From the NCBI GenBank assembly GCA_002633005.1, contig NMRA01000107.1, forward strand, positions 229,492 to 293,491: a stretch of 64,000 nucleotides of DNA, written 5' to 3'. Shown here piece after piece: positions 39,701 through 51,764 of the stretch (its first letter is position 1; every line of letters starts with the position of its first letter). Both the position numbers and the translations under genes were made by a program. The notes below the pieces were generated by a model. The model ran no database searches and was not told the origin of the DNA. It saw only the letters and a list, made by a program, of their open reading frames with translations. The DNA is from Phoronis australis. Taxonomy: Eukaryota; Phoronida; Phoronidae.

Positions 39701-42700
39701 TCTTTTCTACACGCATACTCTCGAAATTGGGAATCAGTTTGCCACTTTGATATTGGTGCTGCTTGTAAGTATTATAGTCACAAAAGGAACCGATTTGTGG
39801 TCGCCTAGAAACGCTACTTTTGAGCTGGCGACTTTATAACGGGTACAAATCCACCGTCCTTCACAAAAACAACCTTTGATTGAAATCACTTGCCGTTGTA
39901 AAATTGATCTTATCGTATTCCTTTTTAAATTGGAGGTAATTTCATGTCCTCGGAAGGACTGTCGGTTCTTTATTGCTCGAGTCCAGCCTCTGTTAGTTGG
40001 CTTGCCTCGGCGTGTAATTTTAAATAGGCATGGATGGCTAAAACTCGTCAATTGAAAAACATCTTTTAAACCATTTCTGACGAAAGTACCATCTTGCACC
40101 GTCTACTACAGAGTTTCACAGTTCTCCTTGGGAGGAAATTTCTAGAAAAAAACTCAGAAAAAATTCACGATTTTTGAAATACGCGCTATGAAAATTCTGT
40201 TGTCACCACTGAGTTTCTAATCTCCCTACCACTTAGATAAATGCGCGCATGCGCTCACAGTCATTCAACAAACTAAGGATATTACGGCAAATTATCTTGT
40301 GTGATCGCACTCCGAATCTGAGGTCGGCAGCGTAGTATGAGACCACTTAAAGAAGTAACGAATTGTTCTAAAACTTGCTGAATTTCGTTAAATACTTTTA
40401 CCACAATCAGTCAACACCTTAAGTGAAATAAATATCAGACAAATTTGCAAATTAATGAACTTTTGAGAACAAATGTGGCGGCTCTCGGCCCCTACATTCT
40501 TCTCAGCCACGGTTCCCCAACTAATGTCCCCCGTATTCAATGCTTCCAGTCAGGGTACTGTTGTTCCCATGCTACGTTGTGTATAATTTTCGATATTTTC
40601 AGATATGTTCCATCGTACTCATTCCATTCTGGCAGTGGTTTTTGTCAAGATACGGCAAGAAAACTGCATTTGCAACAGGAATTATAGTAGGTGGCTTAAA
40701 AATTAGTCCTAATTCCAACTATGAACTGTTCCCGCTTATGCGAATGAGGAGTCGTCATGGTATTTTGTGGGCCAGTGGCCGGTTGCATAAAATGGTCTCA
40801 ATACGGATTCAGCTACGAACTTTAAGTTCAGTGCATTTGTGGAATTAATTTGTATTTTCACCATAGTTATATTTTTCTAACGCCATATCTTTATGCTAAA
40901 CTCCTCTTTTACTTATGGCATTTTCTAACAGTATATCTGAAATCTGAGCCCTTATTTCACTGAAAATAAACAGGGACTTAGTCCTCAAACTAGGCCTTCT
41001 ATGAAAAGGTACCTATTATCGTTAATAATATTAGGAATTCAACGTTTACCTACGGTACTAAATCTTGACAAAACACTGTACATGAAGTAGTTGAAGTTCT
41101 AGGTAACATAGTGAAATGGGACTGCCACTCCATGCAAGCGGCCACAGAGCCAGTGACCAAGACTTGGACAGACACTTGTTGTTTTGTAGTGGTTATTAGT
41201 TTACTTATTACAAGGGCGGCGCACTATAGGAGGCTGAGGGGTTATAGCTCGTCACTTATATCACTGCTGCGCCGCCCATGTATTATTGTACTGATGTATC
41301 AGTCTGAAAAATCCATAGCAAACAAACGTGCTTTTAGATCTGATGTTTCTTGTGTGAAAATGACCCGACTTCTCAGCAACGCAATGCGTCATAACTCAGA
41401 CGCCAACATAATTAGCTTTCTCTACTCTTAGGAAAAAATCTTCATAAGACATGGTCAGTCAGTCAATGTTTCTGTTCGTCGTACAGATACTGTTTTTATC
41501 GAAAAATTGTCATGGAAACAACCAGCTGAGTGCGTTTATTTAATTTACACAAACAACCAAGCCAGAAACCAACAAGGGTTTGCTCTACGTTCGAAAATAT
41601 TTAACATTTATTTACCCACCAGTCGTCAAGTTCAACGTGCCCCTGGCAGGTACCTGTATCTGGTTGTACCATGTGCTCGTCAGTGATTGGGGGTAAAAAA
41701 AGCTGTGTATCAGCCAGTCTTGTGTCAGCAGTAGCTTGCCGGGAAATAGACAAATGACACACGCAAGATATGCTCCTTGTTATTAAAAAGTTGCGCGTTT
41801 TTATGATTCACCTGTAAGTTTTGCACTCTTCGGAAACGAGGTGATTTCAGATGGGTATGCTGTCTTTTTAACAAGTTGGGATATCCTCATATCCCAAGAA
41901 CATTGTACAGGAAGTAGCACAACAACCGGTTCGCAAAATTCATTCGTACAGGTTTCAGTGAAACTGCTGCCACTCTTTTTTATTGTCAGTCACCATCGTT
42001 ACTGAGATGTTATGAGATGCAGATTTAGTTATCACTGGTCACCATGATTCATTATTCGTTAAAGGTTCTTATCGTCATCCTATTCTGCTTGCTGTATATA
42101 AACGACAACCTTATAGCGGCTTACGCGCTGGCCAGCCTCGCAGGTATCTCCATATCCGTGGCCTTTCTACTGCCGTGGTCCATGCTGCCTGATACTATGG
42201 ACGAGTTCATGCTGAAGACAGGGGACAGGAAGGACACGATATTCTACGCATTCTACGTATTCCTTAGCAAAGCTGCCGCTGGGATATCTTTGGGACTATC
42301 TCAGTTAGCTTTACAGTAAGTGTGATAGGCCAAGTTGCAGTGGACCACAGGCCACAGGATGTTTAAAAAACAATCCTGTGACCATTTTGGGGGTGATTTT
42401 TTGATATCACAAACTGTTATATTTTTAAAGTAAAAACTAGCACATTTCCATGAAATTTGACTTTTAAATTTGACTAATTCTGCAAATTGGACACGAGAAC
42501 ATAATAAAAAACAATGAAATTAGATGACCATAAGGAGGACATTGTAAAAAAACTTCTTTTAGTTATATTAAATTGGAAAAAAATAAACAGATTTTTATTT
42601 TTCTGTCATTTGAATGCATGACGTACGTCACTTGGTGGTGAATTTAAAACTACCATAAATAATCATAATCATAAACATTTTAATCCTGTTATTGAAATTT

Positions 42701-45700
42701 TAAACAGAGATGTGTTACCAAACTGAATGTTGCAGTTAATTTGATATTATCCTTCAAACTGACACTTGTGGTTTTCACCATCCAAACAGAACACCCTCAA
42801 ATTTTAGAATTGTTGTTTGGATTTATTGTGCTGCTGATTTGACTTTGTTTTACAGGAAACTGTATTTTCTAAAAATAAAACTGATTGCAATACCAAAATT
42901 AAATGAAAACGGAGGACATCCCTAAATCTCCAACCTTTTCCTTTTCCACTGCTTCTCAGCCTCGTCCCCAAGCCTCAAAACGGCGCTGTTCGGTTTGTCC
43001 ATTTTGGGCTTGGTGAGGAGAAATTTACCAACCTCGTCCCCAAGCCTCAAGATGGCGCTCATTGGTTTAGCCATTTGGGGCTCGGTGAGGAGACATATCC
43101 CTACTGTCAGCTGATTGGGTGTAGACGACGTTCACCGCTGACAATAGCGACACAAGAAATACTCCAAAAACTTGAATCTCTGTAGTACCATGAGTTTTTG
43201 AAGACGCTTGCCTTTGCTTTTTGATTGTGGAAAATTTGAGTGTTTTGCTTCTTTGATAAGGTAAATTTGAGTGATTTTTTTCTGCGTGTTGAAATGTGTT
43301 TATTCAGCCCGCACTTTTACTTAATCAACGCGTAGTATTGCTTAAACAACGCACTGAATTAGTTATTCGACGCGCTGAATTGGTTCATAAACGATTTTCT
43401 TTGTGCTCTTATTCAACGCTTAGTGTTGCTTATTTAACGCGAAGAATTGGTGTCATTCGTTAATGTCCAATCAAAGACGAGATACAATCATGCCAAGAAT
43501 TCTACGATAACACTTGGTTTACCTCAAAATCCAACTGCTGCCTGGTGGCTTGGTAATTGGCCCATAATGTTGCACACGCAGCAGAATTAATGAGGAACAT
43601 ATTAGTGCAAAAATAAACAAACGGTTTGGGTTGTATATGTTCCATTTCTGGTCCAAATTTCAAAATTCAAAAACCTAACCACGTGTGCTTTTCACGAACT
43701 ACTTAACAAACTTTTAAAACCAAAATATAAAAATACTACTGTCGCCCCCAATGTGTTTATGATGATTTCATTAACTAGAGAACGAGAAAATCAGCAGCCT
43801 GGGGCGATTTAATTAACCACAGAAGCATGGTGTTTTTGATCTAAACCGGCAGATTTTAAGGTTCGCAAACCGGTCGAGTTGCCCAATCCTGACCGATTAG
43901 GGTGACAACGTTGGATTCTTTTCATTGTCAATACAATGTTAAAGGCGCCATTATTTACGTGCTCACTTGAACAATCTTCGAAACTGGCCTTGCACGCATG
44001 TAGAAAATCATTCGACATTTTGAGATTTTAGAGCACGGATGTGATTGGACTATATAAACTGATTAAAAGTACACGTCGAATAAGCAAGAGTACGCGTTTA
44101 ATAAGTACAGAAAGGTATTCGTTTAAGAACCATCTCAGCTCGTTTAATAACTACGAGTTGATTAGGCGAAAGTGCGCGTTGAATAAGCACATTTCAGAGC
44201 AAAAAGGTACTCTTTTAATAACCTGTTGGCGCTTCAGACAAATGAAAGCTGCTGACGTACTTATTGTGAATTCTGATTTATTGAAAGCATCATTGCATGT
44301 TATCCTGCTTTTGAATTCAAATAAATTAATTTCCCAATGATCTAAATCTGAATTGCTAATTTTAATTTTTTGTATTGTACTACAGCAAATTTCAAATGTG
44401 ATATAACTTAATATCACTCGTGATATACCGAAGATCTCCACAAAAACATGTCAGAATTCTGCCAAGTAAAATTCTTGTCACCAAGGCTCAAATGGCTAAA
44501 CCGATCAGTTCCATCTTGAGGCTTGGGGATTGCTTCTCAAACAATGTTCCCCCTGTCACTTCATAATACCTTTTAATTCCCGACTTATGGTTGTGCATCA
44601 GGTGCATGAGTCCTCATGCGCGAAACGATACTTTTCAGGGGGTCTTTGAAATCAGCTGCAATCACAGGGCACTTTTCAATGAGCAGGGTAAGGCAAACGC
44701 AAAATTGAAATGAGTTTTGGCCGGCTTTTTGTAATGACACCGCTGGGTACCCCGTGGTTGCGTTAGTATTTATTATACGGCTGGTATAGACATTATTTCC
44801 TTCTTGTTTCGGCTTTTAGATGGGACGATGAGTTCATAACTAGTTTACATGACTGAGAGTGAGGAGGATGCCGTTAGTGAGAAGTTAGTTTCCAAGTCTC
44901 GTTTTAGCACAGTTGTTGAATTTTCCTTTTTAAAAAAATACGATCGCAAATTAGGTCAAAATACACGTTTAGTGGGAAACGCAAAAAATTTTGCTACGGT
45001 TATCAAAAAATCTGAATCTCCCGTAAAAAGAAAACTTGGACTAATGCTCAAATATTGGAGATACCGCTCGTGGTTAAGACATGCGTCGCAGCAGCGGGTG
45101 ACCGAGAAAGGATTCCATTACCGCGCCTTTATTGCAGCTACGATCTCCTAAACCCCAGTCCTGTCCCAGCAAACATCAAACCCGCGATACAAATCTTGCT
45201 ACACTCGCGCCCCTGAACTCCATAAATGCATCGAAAACGCTCACACCCGGCAGTCAAACTACTTTCCCGAGAACGCCCTCCAGTTTCGGGGACTTCAGCT
45301 CACCCGCACTCCGACTTCGTTGCTGGAATTTAGAGGCATCATCAAAGCCATCGAATCAGTTCCACCCTGCTAATGTTAATGATAGTCATGGATAGATAGA
45401 TCTACGATGCACACGTAAATAGTATTCCAATGCAATCTTTTTGACGAAGAATTATGATTTTCAGCTACTTCCATGCGGTCATTTCTGAGATATCTGGTAC
45501 GTCATTCTTCAATGAGAGTTTGCATAGGCCTAATAACCAGTAATGCTTTTTCATGCAATGTTAGCCCCCTGTTGGTGATGATGCCGTAAGAAACAAATGC
45601 TTTACGAACAGGTTATGAGGTGATTAACTCTTGATTCGGAGTCAATAATTCTCAATTTTTGTTGTTCATGCTTCGTTTCACATGATATCAATTGCTTCAA

Positions 45701-45963
45701 TGGCAGCGCAACTTAAACGTTTTTTAAACTTTTTGTGAAGTATTGCAGAACTCACTCAGTGTGCCGCGTTTTATTTCAGAATTGGGGGCTATCAGACGGG
45801 TGCGTGCAGCCAGTCGGACTCTGTGGGTCTCACACTAAGGATGCTTGTGTCCCCTTGTCCCATAGTGTTCCTGCTCATTGCGTTGATATTTCTGGCCGTC
45901 TACCCAATCACTGAAGAGAGGAGACGGAAAACGCAGCAAGCGCTACTCGATAGAGCCTGGTAA
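24764..45963 (+). CDS. MFSD2A: MFSD2-type LPC/sodium symporter, 12 exons
   Basis: Coding exons: 24764-24802, 26601-26756, 26966-27087, 27535-27661, 28712-28790, 29477-29598, 36660-36750, 37750-37865, 39681-39764, 40603-40686, 42065-42315 and 45780-45963. Together they give 1,455 nt, or 484 aa; phases match at every junction and TAA is at 45961. It is a 12-TM major facilitator protein. In vertebrates, MFSD2A imports lysophosphatidylcholine-linked omega-3 lipids across the plasma membrane with Na+, and MFSD2B exports sphingosine-1-phosphate. Visible marks are GGMPYQATNTAINFF in TM1, WDAFTDP (81-87), whose Asp82, Thr85 and Asp86 align with the Na+-site residues of MFSD2A, FGRLKPW, AFHVPYTSLT, and PWSMLPDTMDEF (377-388). 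Lys409 in FLSKAAAG probably corresponds to the lipid headgroup-binding Lys436. The short start MTNQEDDETPLLK is typical. This is probably the pre-duplication ortholog of both MFSD2A and MFSD2B. Confidence 0.92.
28340..28515 (+). repeat. intronic direct repeat, copy 1
   Basis: Shares GGGATTACCGTTGGATA, a CTTGAAG block, GTGTTTTGTGAT and a GTCGGCCAAC...AAATCA block with 29820-30012. The copies lie in MFSD2 introns 4 and 6 and are clearly diverged. Confidence 0.55.
29820..30012 (+). repeat. intronic direct repeat, copy 2
   Basis: Counterpart of 28340-28515. It ends at TAAATACAC, directly beside the left end of the THAP-type transposon at 30018. Copy 1 also ends at AAATACAC. Confidence 0.55.
31235..31340. 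repeat. short tandem repeat, about 44-bp unit
   Basis: Units share GTGTACACAGG(C/T)ACTATA and a TG(A/C)ACGA or GTGCACAAG segment. Two to three copies lie inside the nested element of MFSD2 intron 6. Confidence 0.6.
32570..32735. repeat. tandem repeat, about 60-bp unit, three copies
   Basis: Each unit has TCTAAATCC(A/G)TGG, then TGACCATAA or TTACCATAA, then TATAGAATAG or ACAGAATAG. Intronic, inside the nested element. Confidence 0.7.
34086..34915 (-). pseudogene. decayed THAP-type transposon protein, second copy
   Basis: On the minus strand, PGCTHYRL then MPLHRFLKDDTLRR (about 34910-34825) resemble a THAP domain start and core. After frame breaks, a frame contains FIVDLTKVLELLRRCQVC (about 34375-34320) and GAQVTIQWEQH. 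The same parts in the same order occur at 21700-22410. Frameshifts show it is not functional. Confidence 0.55.
35880..36200 (+). repeat. inverted repeat arm 1 (MFSD2 intron 6)
   Basis: Contains GACCTCAGATTCGGAGTGCG, TGAGCGCATGCGC and GATGGTACTTTCGTCAG. Its inverted partner lies at 40030-40390 in intron 9, with similar blocks in reverse order and complement. Confidence 0.8.
37560..37730. repeat. 25-bp minisatellite beside MFSD2 exon 8
   Basis: About seven units of the form GCTTCCAGTAAGCGGGCTTATATAC with variations. The array ends only about 20 bp before the exon 8 acceptor (AAG at 37749). Each unit contains TTCCAG fused to GTAAGC, which look like acceptor and donor sites overlapping by one G. 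Confidence 0.9.
37925..38375. repeat. GC-rich palindromic repeat cluster
   Basis: The motif ACCGCAGTGGCACC and variants occur in both orientations (near 37960, 37983, 38130, 38198 and 38357). A near-perfect palindrome of about 50 bp is centred on TTTGAACATGTTCAAA at about 38096-38111. Because of this, both strands give frames with nearly the same peptide (LNMFK(T/V)SAVPPR), which should not be taken as genes. Confidence 0.75.
40030..40390 (-). repeat. inverted repeat arm 2 (MFSD2 intron 9)
   Basis: Reverse-complement relative of 35880-36200. Visible blocks include GCGCATGCGCTCACAGTCAT and CGCACTCCGAATCTGAGGTC. Confidence 0.8.
42957..44550. mobile_element. foldback element in MFSD2 intron 11
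   Basis: The left side has two direct units beginning CTCGTCCCCAAGCCTCAA (42961 and 43033). The right side (44478-44537) has the same unit inverted, with TTGAGGCTTGGGGA. Inside each arm lies an array of about 21-bp units with a CGCGT core (left about 43310-43450; right about 44060-44200), also inverted to each other. Between them is about 600 bp with no recognisable transposase. The design recalls foldback/Galileo-like elements, but the family is not established. Confidence 0.65.
44849..45151 (+). other. unrecognised 100-codon frame in intron 11
   Basis: Starts MTESEEDAVSEKLVSKS, with an acidic start then a basic, aromatic middle, and lies between the foldback element and MFSD2 exon 12. I recognise no family and see no neighbouring partner. 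It may be a transposon fragment or chance. Confidence 0.15.
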
Positions 45964-47260
45964 GTAATCGCCTGCATGCATCCGGGCCTTGACGGCGCCT
46001 GGTGATGTATAAGTAGGCCTATACATAAAAAGTCCAAAATACCTTCTAAACAAAAGACGGAGACATTTCAGACAAAATTCGGGGTTAATTTTTGGAACAT
46101 ATTTTATGTTCAACGTCTTCGAAACGGGGTGACTGCAACGGAAAAACGAAAATTTGACTGTTATACATGGGCGGCGCAGCACTGAAAAAAGTGGTGGGGT
46201 ATTATAGCCATCTTCAACCGCGTGGAAAATTGTTTACTACTTATTAAAGGTCAAAGGTTACGGAGCTGTCACTCAAATCGAATCTACCGCCTGGCATGTT
46301 CCCACATTATTCACACTCCTTTCATTTACCGAGTCATCATAAGATTGACTTAACGATGTGCACATAGCATGCAAGATGCGGAAAACGAAGAAAACGTATT
46401 TTCAATCCTGAGAGAGTTGCACGTCGGCGTACATACGAGCGTCGATAAAGTTATGACGAATGCACCCAGTCGCTGCCCACGTCTGCACAGGAAAGTCGTG
46501 AAGAAAGACAAACCCTCAACCAAATTCATTTATTTCACTGGTAACGTGACCTTTTGATGTTTTGATCTCGTGCTCACGGCGCGCTTTAACCACAGATACT
46601 CCATTTCTATTCCACATTTCGTAATTGGTTTCTTTCAGTTTTCCCGCCGCGTGCATCGAAATGTGATGTGTACTACAATGTACTGTTGACCTATTTTAAT
46701 AGGTCAAGAGTTGAACTCCTCCCCTGACCTAATTTCACTTGATGTATCGTAACCCGACTTGCAAAATTAGTGATAATTAAATGAATTACGCACTGACAAT
46801 TCAGCTGACATTACGAATGACTGTATAGATTATATTGACCAAGAACATACTTTCACCGAATAATGAACCGGAAACCTTCACGACTCCTAAGCAGCTTTTT
46901 CTCGGCTTCGGCAAATCGACGTATTTGAAAGTACAAGTTCTTGAAACGGCTCGGTGAGTTTCACTAAAAGTTTCCAGTTTTTGTATTTATTCAAAAATCT
47001 CAAAAACATTGCTAGGATTTTCCTTTTATCGCCTAGTTCTTTCGTACCGTAAGATAGACGAATACGACAGCTATTTTTTATAAAAATACCTCTCGTTTTG
47101 CTAGTTAATTTTGACATAGAAACAAAACTTAATGAGTAATCGAAAATTCCTAACAAAGTTTTGGAGGCGAATTGTGAAGTTTTTCATTTAAAAGGGGCTA
47201 CATTAAAATCGAATAAGGATTTATTTTCTACCTTTCTTAAAAATGAAAATTTGACTTGAA
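45964..47260 (+). other. MFSD2 3' flank
   Basis: Should hold the MFSD2 3' UTR. An ATTAAA occurs near 46236, but no canonical AATAAA close to the stop is evident. No other gene recognised. Confidence 0.3.
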
Positions 47261-47269
47261 AAGGTGTTA

Positions 47270-47272
47270 ACG

Positions 47273-47315
<43 letters not shown>

Positions 47316-47330
47316 GATAATAATGGCACG
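47270..47330. repeat. AATAAT/GATAAT microsatellite
   Basis: About 60 bp of AATAAT and GATAAT units. The Tyr/His-rich frame on the minus strand here is an artefact of it. Confidence 0.95.
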
Positions 47331-47486
47331 TAAGCATAGAACATGTTTTTATAATCTCTGACATTTTTTCTTTCAGAAAAATGTATACTCTAGTTGGCAT
47401 AGACTTGTGTTGTGATATGTGAGTTAGAATGGAGGTCACTGGCTAAATAAGGTTTGAGATAATCTTAAAAAATACAAGTGGGCCAT

Positions 47487-47605
47487 TCTCCTCACCGTTT
47501 TGCTAGGCAAGCTCCTCACGGTTCATCCGCAGATGTGAGCTATGAGCTGAGCTCATTTGTATCTGAAGAGCGTCTGCTGTGACCTTCACGCCTGCGCAGA
47601 CGGAC
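47487..47605. repeat. direct repeat pair, copy 1
   Basis: Shares (G)AGGCAA or TAGGCAA, TCACGGTTCAT or TCATGGTTCAT, CCGCAGA(T/C)(G/A)TGAGCTAT and GCTCATTTG with 47879-48000 in the same orientation. Confidence 0.6.
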
Positions 47606-47878
47606 AGCTACATCCGGAGCTGTGTGCCTCTAATAAAATTAGCCTCAAGTCATTGTTGCCCGCACACAGTGAGGTAAAATGTTTAATGACACGTGAACTA
47701 CGTCAGTAGCAAACAGCGTAAATGTAGCACGATTAGAATGCGCCAGTGAGAGAAATTTATTGTAGTCAGGTGATGCAATAATTGATTATTCACAGGCTTC
47801 CGAAAGTAATCTACTTAGCACTTAACTCACCACGCCCGCGGTCGCTTGTTAGGTTAAAGAAATCCAACGAGTGAGACA

Positions 47879-48000
47879 TTCGCCTCGTCGTATTTGCGAG
47901 GCAAACTACTCATGGTTCATTTTGCCGCAGACATGAGCTATACATGTGCAGTATGTCCAAAGCTCATTTGAATTGGAGGCGCGTAACTTTCCGTCTGCAC
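47879..48000. repeat. direct repeat pair, copy 2
   Basis: Diverged counterpart of 47487-47605, about 390 bp downstream. Confidence 0.6.
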
Positions 48001-50829
48001 TGGTCCTCACTCAGCGGAAACAATGACTTCACAGTACGTTGACGACTAAGAACACATTTAAACCAATGTTACTTTAGAACGCGCTGTTGTCGTCGTTTCA
48101 GCAAGTTCCATTTCGTATCCAATTATCAGTTTTGAGGTTTTCTGTTTTATTTTCAAATTTCATATCAATATAATGCACTAAACAGCTAAACAATGTACGA
48201 ATTCAATTTAGTTTTTAGGTACGGAAGCTCAATAGTGCCATTTTGAATTGAAGGATAATTATTTGGCGGCCTTCACTTAATTATCGTTAAAACGAAGAAA
48301 TTGAACGACTTCCGTAGTGTCGCGTTCGTAGTCTCGTGCCGATGCACGAAGTATTGCAGTGTAAGTGTCATACCCATTCCAAAATACAGACCAACTGGTC
48401 TGTCTGTCAATCTTCAGTTTACTTATCACATCACTTACGACAATCAAAAAATCAGATAATAAAATATTTTTCTTCACTTCAAAACGGCACTATAGGGCCT
48501 CCGTATTTGGGTGTAAGCGTACAATATTTTGGAAATATTTTTTTCTTCAATTTTTAGCGGAGAACCAGTCGACTTTGGTACGAGCTCAGGGTCAGATCTA
48601 ACAGACAGCACCCACGTTTGACTTCCAGGCGTACCTACATATACTGGTGATTATTGAACAGAGTGGCTGGACACACATTTGTTACTTATTGTTTACTTCC
48701 ATTTTTCTTGAAACAAGAGATGGTTTCAAGAATTGGTACCAAGTGACAGTATGTTGTGAGTTTCTAACTTAAGTCGACATTATCGGTTTTACGATCAAAT
48801 ATGTTTTTCGACGATCAAGGGACCAGAACCCAATAGCACGCGCTGAGAAAAGATTGTTAAACGTCACTTTTCAGCGTTTTTCGGCAGCGTGTCGATTTCG
48901 CACTTGATGGGTTTATGTGATAGAACAACACATGTAAACTTCTTGTTCTTAAGTACTGGTAGACACATGGTCATTCGATCGATACAAAGTTCGTCGATTT
49001 CCGTGTGCTGTTTTCATGTCGTCATATCAGCTTTTGTAATATATTTCTTGGATTAACTACATTTTGGAATAAATTGAAATGTTTAAACTAACCCCTCAAA
49101 CTCCGAGGTTATGTGGGTAGGCACTGATATCTTGGCAATCGTCTCCATTGCATCTCCTGTTCACTGTATTCAAAATACGTCTTAAAAGTCGTCGACCGGC
49201 CTAAGGACTAGTTCTCTTTGCCACACGCTGAATGGCTAAATTTTTCAGTTGAGCTAGAATTGAAATCTCAAGATTTGATATGCGTCGAGGGTGAGGTATA
49301 GCTTCGAAAGCAAAGCGTTTCCAGGTTTAACTTCGTCCACGCTGAGAATGATATTAGAAAATAACTTTTTTCGCCGATAATGTCCTTTTAAGAGGCACTA
49401 AACTCAAAGTGATGTGAAAAATGACAACTTCAAGTGACCGAGACACCCATCGATGAAACTGATTCTCGCATTTTGCGATTGTTACACAAGTCGGAGTTCC
49501 CTTTTGCCCCAAGTTCCTGTCTTTTATTTTCAAATCCGTCACAGTCAATAACAATTCCCTGCTCGTCCAACCCTTAAACTGCAATCTTTTTTCTCAGGCG
49601 AGGACGAAGGGTTATATTTTCCAGGCGTGTCAGAAATGTCCGTTTGAAAATTTCAGTTTGTAAAAACCTGAGTTACGTGTAAATAAGTTTTTTAAACATC
49701 GTCTCAATATTCTGTCTCATGGTGTAGTTACATCCTCTTGGCAATAATTATGTTGCTATGTGACAAAAAAGACGTAATTCGTTTTAAGCGATGCACCTCA
49801 ATACTTAAGGAGGCATTTCGTGGCCGTCTAGTTGTCTATGAGTGAATTCTCAGAAACTGAAAAGCTTTGTGATAGAATCAATACCACTATCATTCGGTCT
49901 TGTATTAGACTATATGTTGCCGAATGAGCCTGCAAAGCCGGTCACAGGCAATGCGTATATGGGACATTTTCGAATTCGCAATTGAAAAGTTGGTTAACCT
50001 CGATAAACTAAGCGTTTGCTCGAGGTGCTGATAGTCGGAAATCAAGTCCTATCACGAGAAGGAAAATTGGGAGAACGATTTTTGATGAGAGTGGAAGGCG
50101 TACTTCGATTTCCGGTTTTAGCTTTTTAAACAAGCCAAATACAGCTTGAAGATTACATTGGACTATATGAAAATTAAGAAAGTTGGTTAATTTCGCAACA
50201 TCATATCTCAGTAAAAACTGATCTGATTCACACGAAACTGTCAAATGTTTTGCTTCATATAAACTACTTCAAAAACATTGTAAGGAGGTGTTTTTCAAAT
50301 GTTCCACTTTTGCACGAGGGGCTATCAAAACGGATTTGTACGATTTTCGTAAAAAGTAAAAAATAGTGTGAAACGAAATATAGGAAATGATTATTTAGAA
50401 AACTGTAACAGCGTTTTTGAGATTTCATCATCAACATTTCTATCAAACGAAATTTGGTCATGTCATTAATGCTTTTTTCTTTAGAATACATCTTCCTTTT
50501 TTGCTAAATATACTAAAAACATGGGAATGTGACCTGCTTAATTACACATTGGTAAAATGCCAAAATCGATTATTCTGCTACAGGCTTTCTACTTTCAGAA
50601 AACATACTTTCAGTGAGGTGAAATCTATAGTTTTGTAGACATTCGGCTCAGTGCATCGACTTGTTAATTAAGTCCTACATAACCGTAATCAAATTAACCT
50701 TTCTTTGAAACACTTGAGCTACGCCCAGTTGCTAATAAAGATATCGCTGCTTGGAAACGAATGCTTGGTGTCAAGTAGTCTACTATTACCATTAAAACAA
50801 TAAACAGGCATTTTACAACCAATTTCAGT
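48001..50829. other. spacer, no gene recognised
   Basis: AT-rich DNA with short frames on both strands and no recognisable domain or strong repeat. Confidence 0.35.
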
Positions 50830-51010
50830 CAGTGGCGGATCTAGGATAACGTGAGGGGGGCGAACAATTTAATTTCATTTTGAGACGTCAGCCAACCCCC
50901 ACCCCCAGCACGTCACACACAGTCACACACACCGGCGCACACGCACACACGCAAGTACACACGCGCGCGCGCACACACAGACACACACATACACACACAC
51001 ACGCACGATT
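50830..51010. repeat. CAGTGGCGGATCTAGG end plus CA microsatellite
   Basis: A truncated CAGTGGCGGATCTAGG terminal sequence at 50830 is followed by a G-rich patch and then a CA/CG dinucleotide run (about 50915-51005). The Cys/Val-rich minus-strand frame is an artefact of the run. Confidence 0.8.
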
Positions 51011-51764
51011 ATCCGAAGCATAAGAAACGCCAAAATTTATTTCTATGTCACTTTTACCATTCAGGGGGAGAGGCACTAGGGTACAAAAATCTGACGCTGT
51101 AAGCTGCAGTAACTTATCAGTCATTTTACAAACAGTTTAAAAAACATTTTCTGTATATTTTGAGTAGTCTCATTCTTTTGTCAATGAAGATTTCGTCTCG
51201 TGGCAACAACAAGTTGTTCGCTCCGGTGTCAGGCCTAAGCATATAGATACAGCATGCTCGTTATCTACAGAACTTTAAGAGCTGGTCAAATATCCGTCAA
51301 GCGTAATTATGTTATGCACTTTTGTCAGGTAATATGGTTAGCAATCAAATGAACTCGAGAGTGATTTAAATTTTCGTAACTATGATTCTGGCATGGTAAT
51401 ATTTATGAATCAATTTAGAATGTTTCGAGTTAAAACTAATTAAATACGCTAGAGTTCACATGTACAGGATTTATTAAATACACACGCGAAAAGTCCTCAG
51501 AATAGTATCACATGGCGTGCGCATACGTCAGGCGCATAACGTCACAACAACTTGCTTGAAGGGAGTCTCGTAAAATAACGTCAATGAATCACTTTTCTCA
51601 CGGATGCCAGCATGATTAGTGTCATATCTACTGCCTGGTGAACGTTTGCTGTTAGTCACTTAACTTGGTAGGCCTTACCCTACACTCGAACTCTCAAGAG
51701 GCATCTCACTTTCTTGGACTATAGACGAATTGTCATCTTCGAATCACAGTGAAAGAACGAACCC

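Noticed and set aside
50888-51124. Cys/Val-rich minus-strand frame
   Set aside because: Translation of a CA dinucleotide run.
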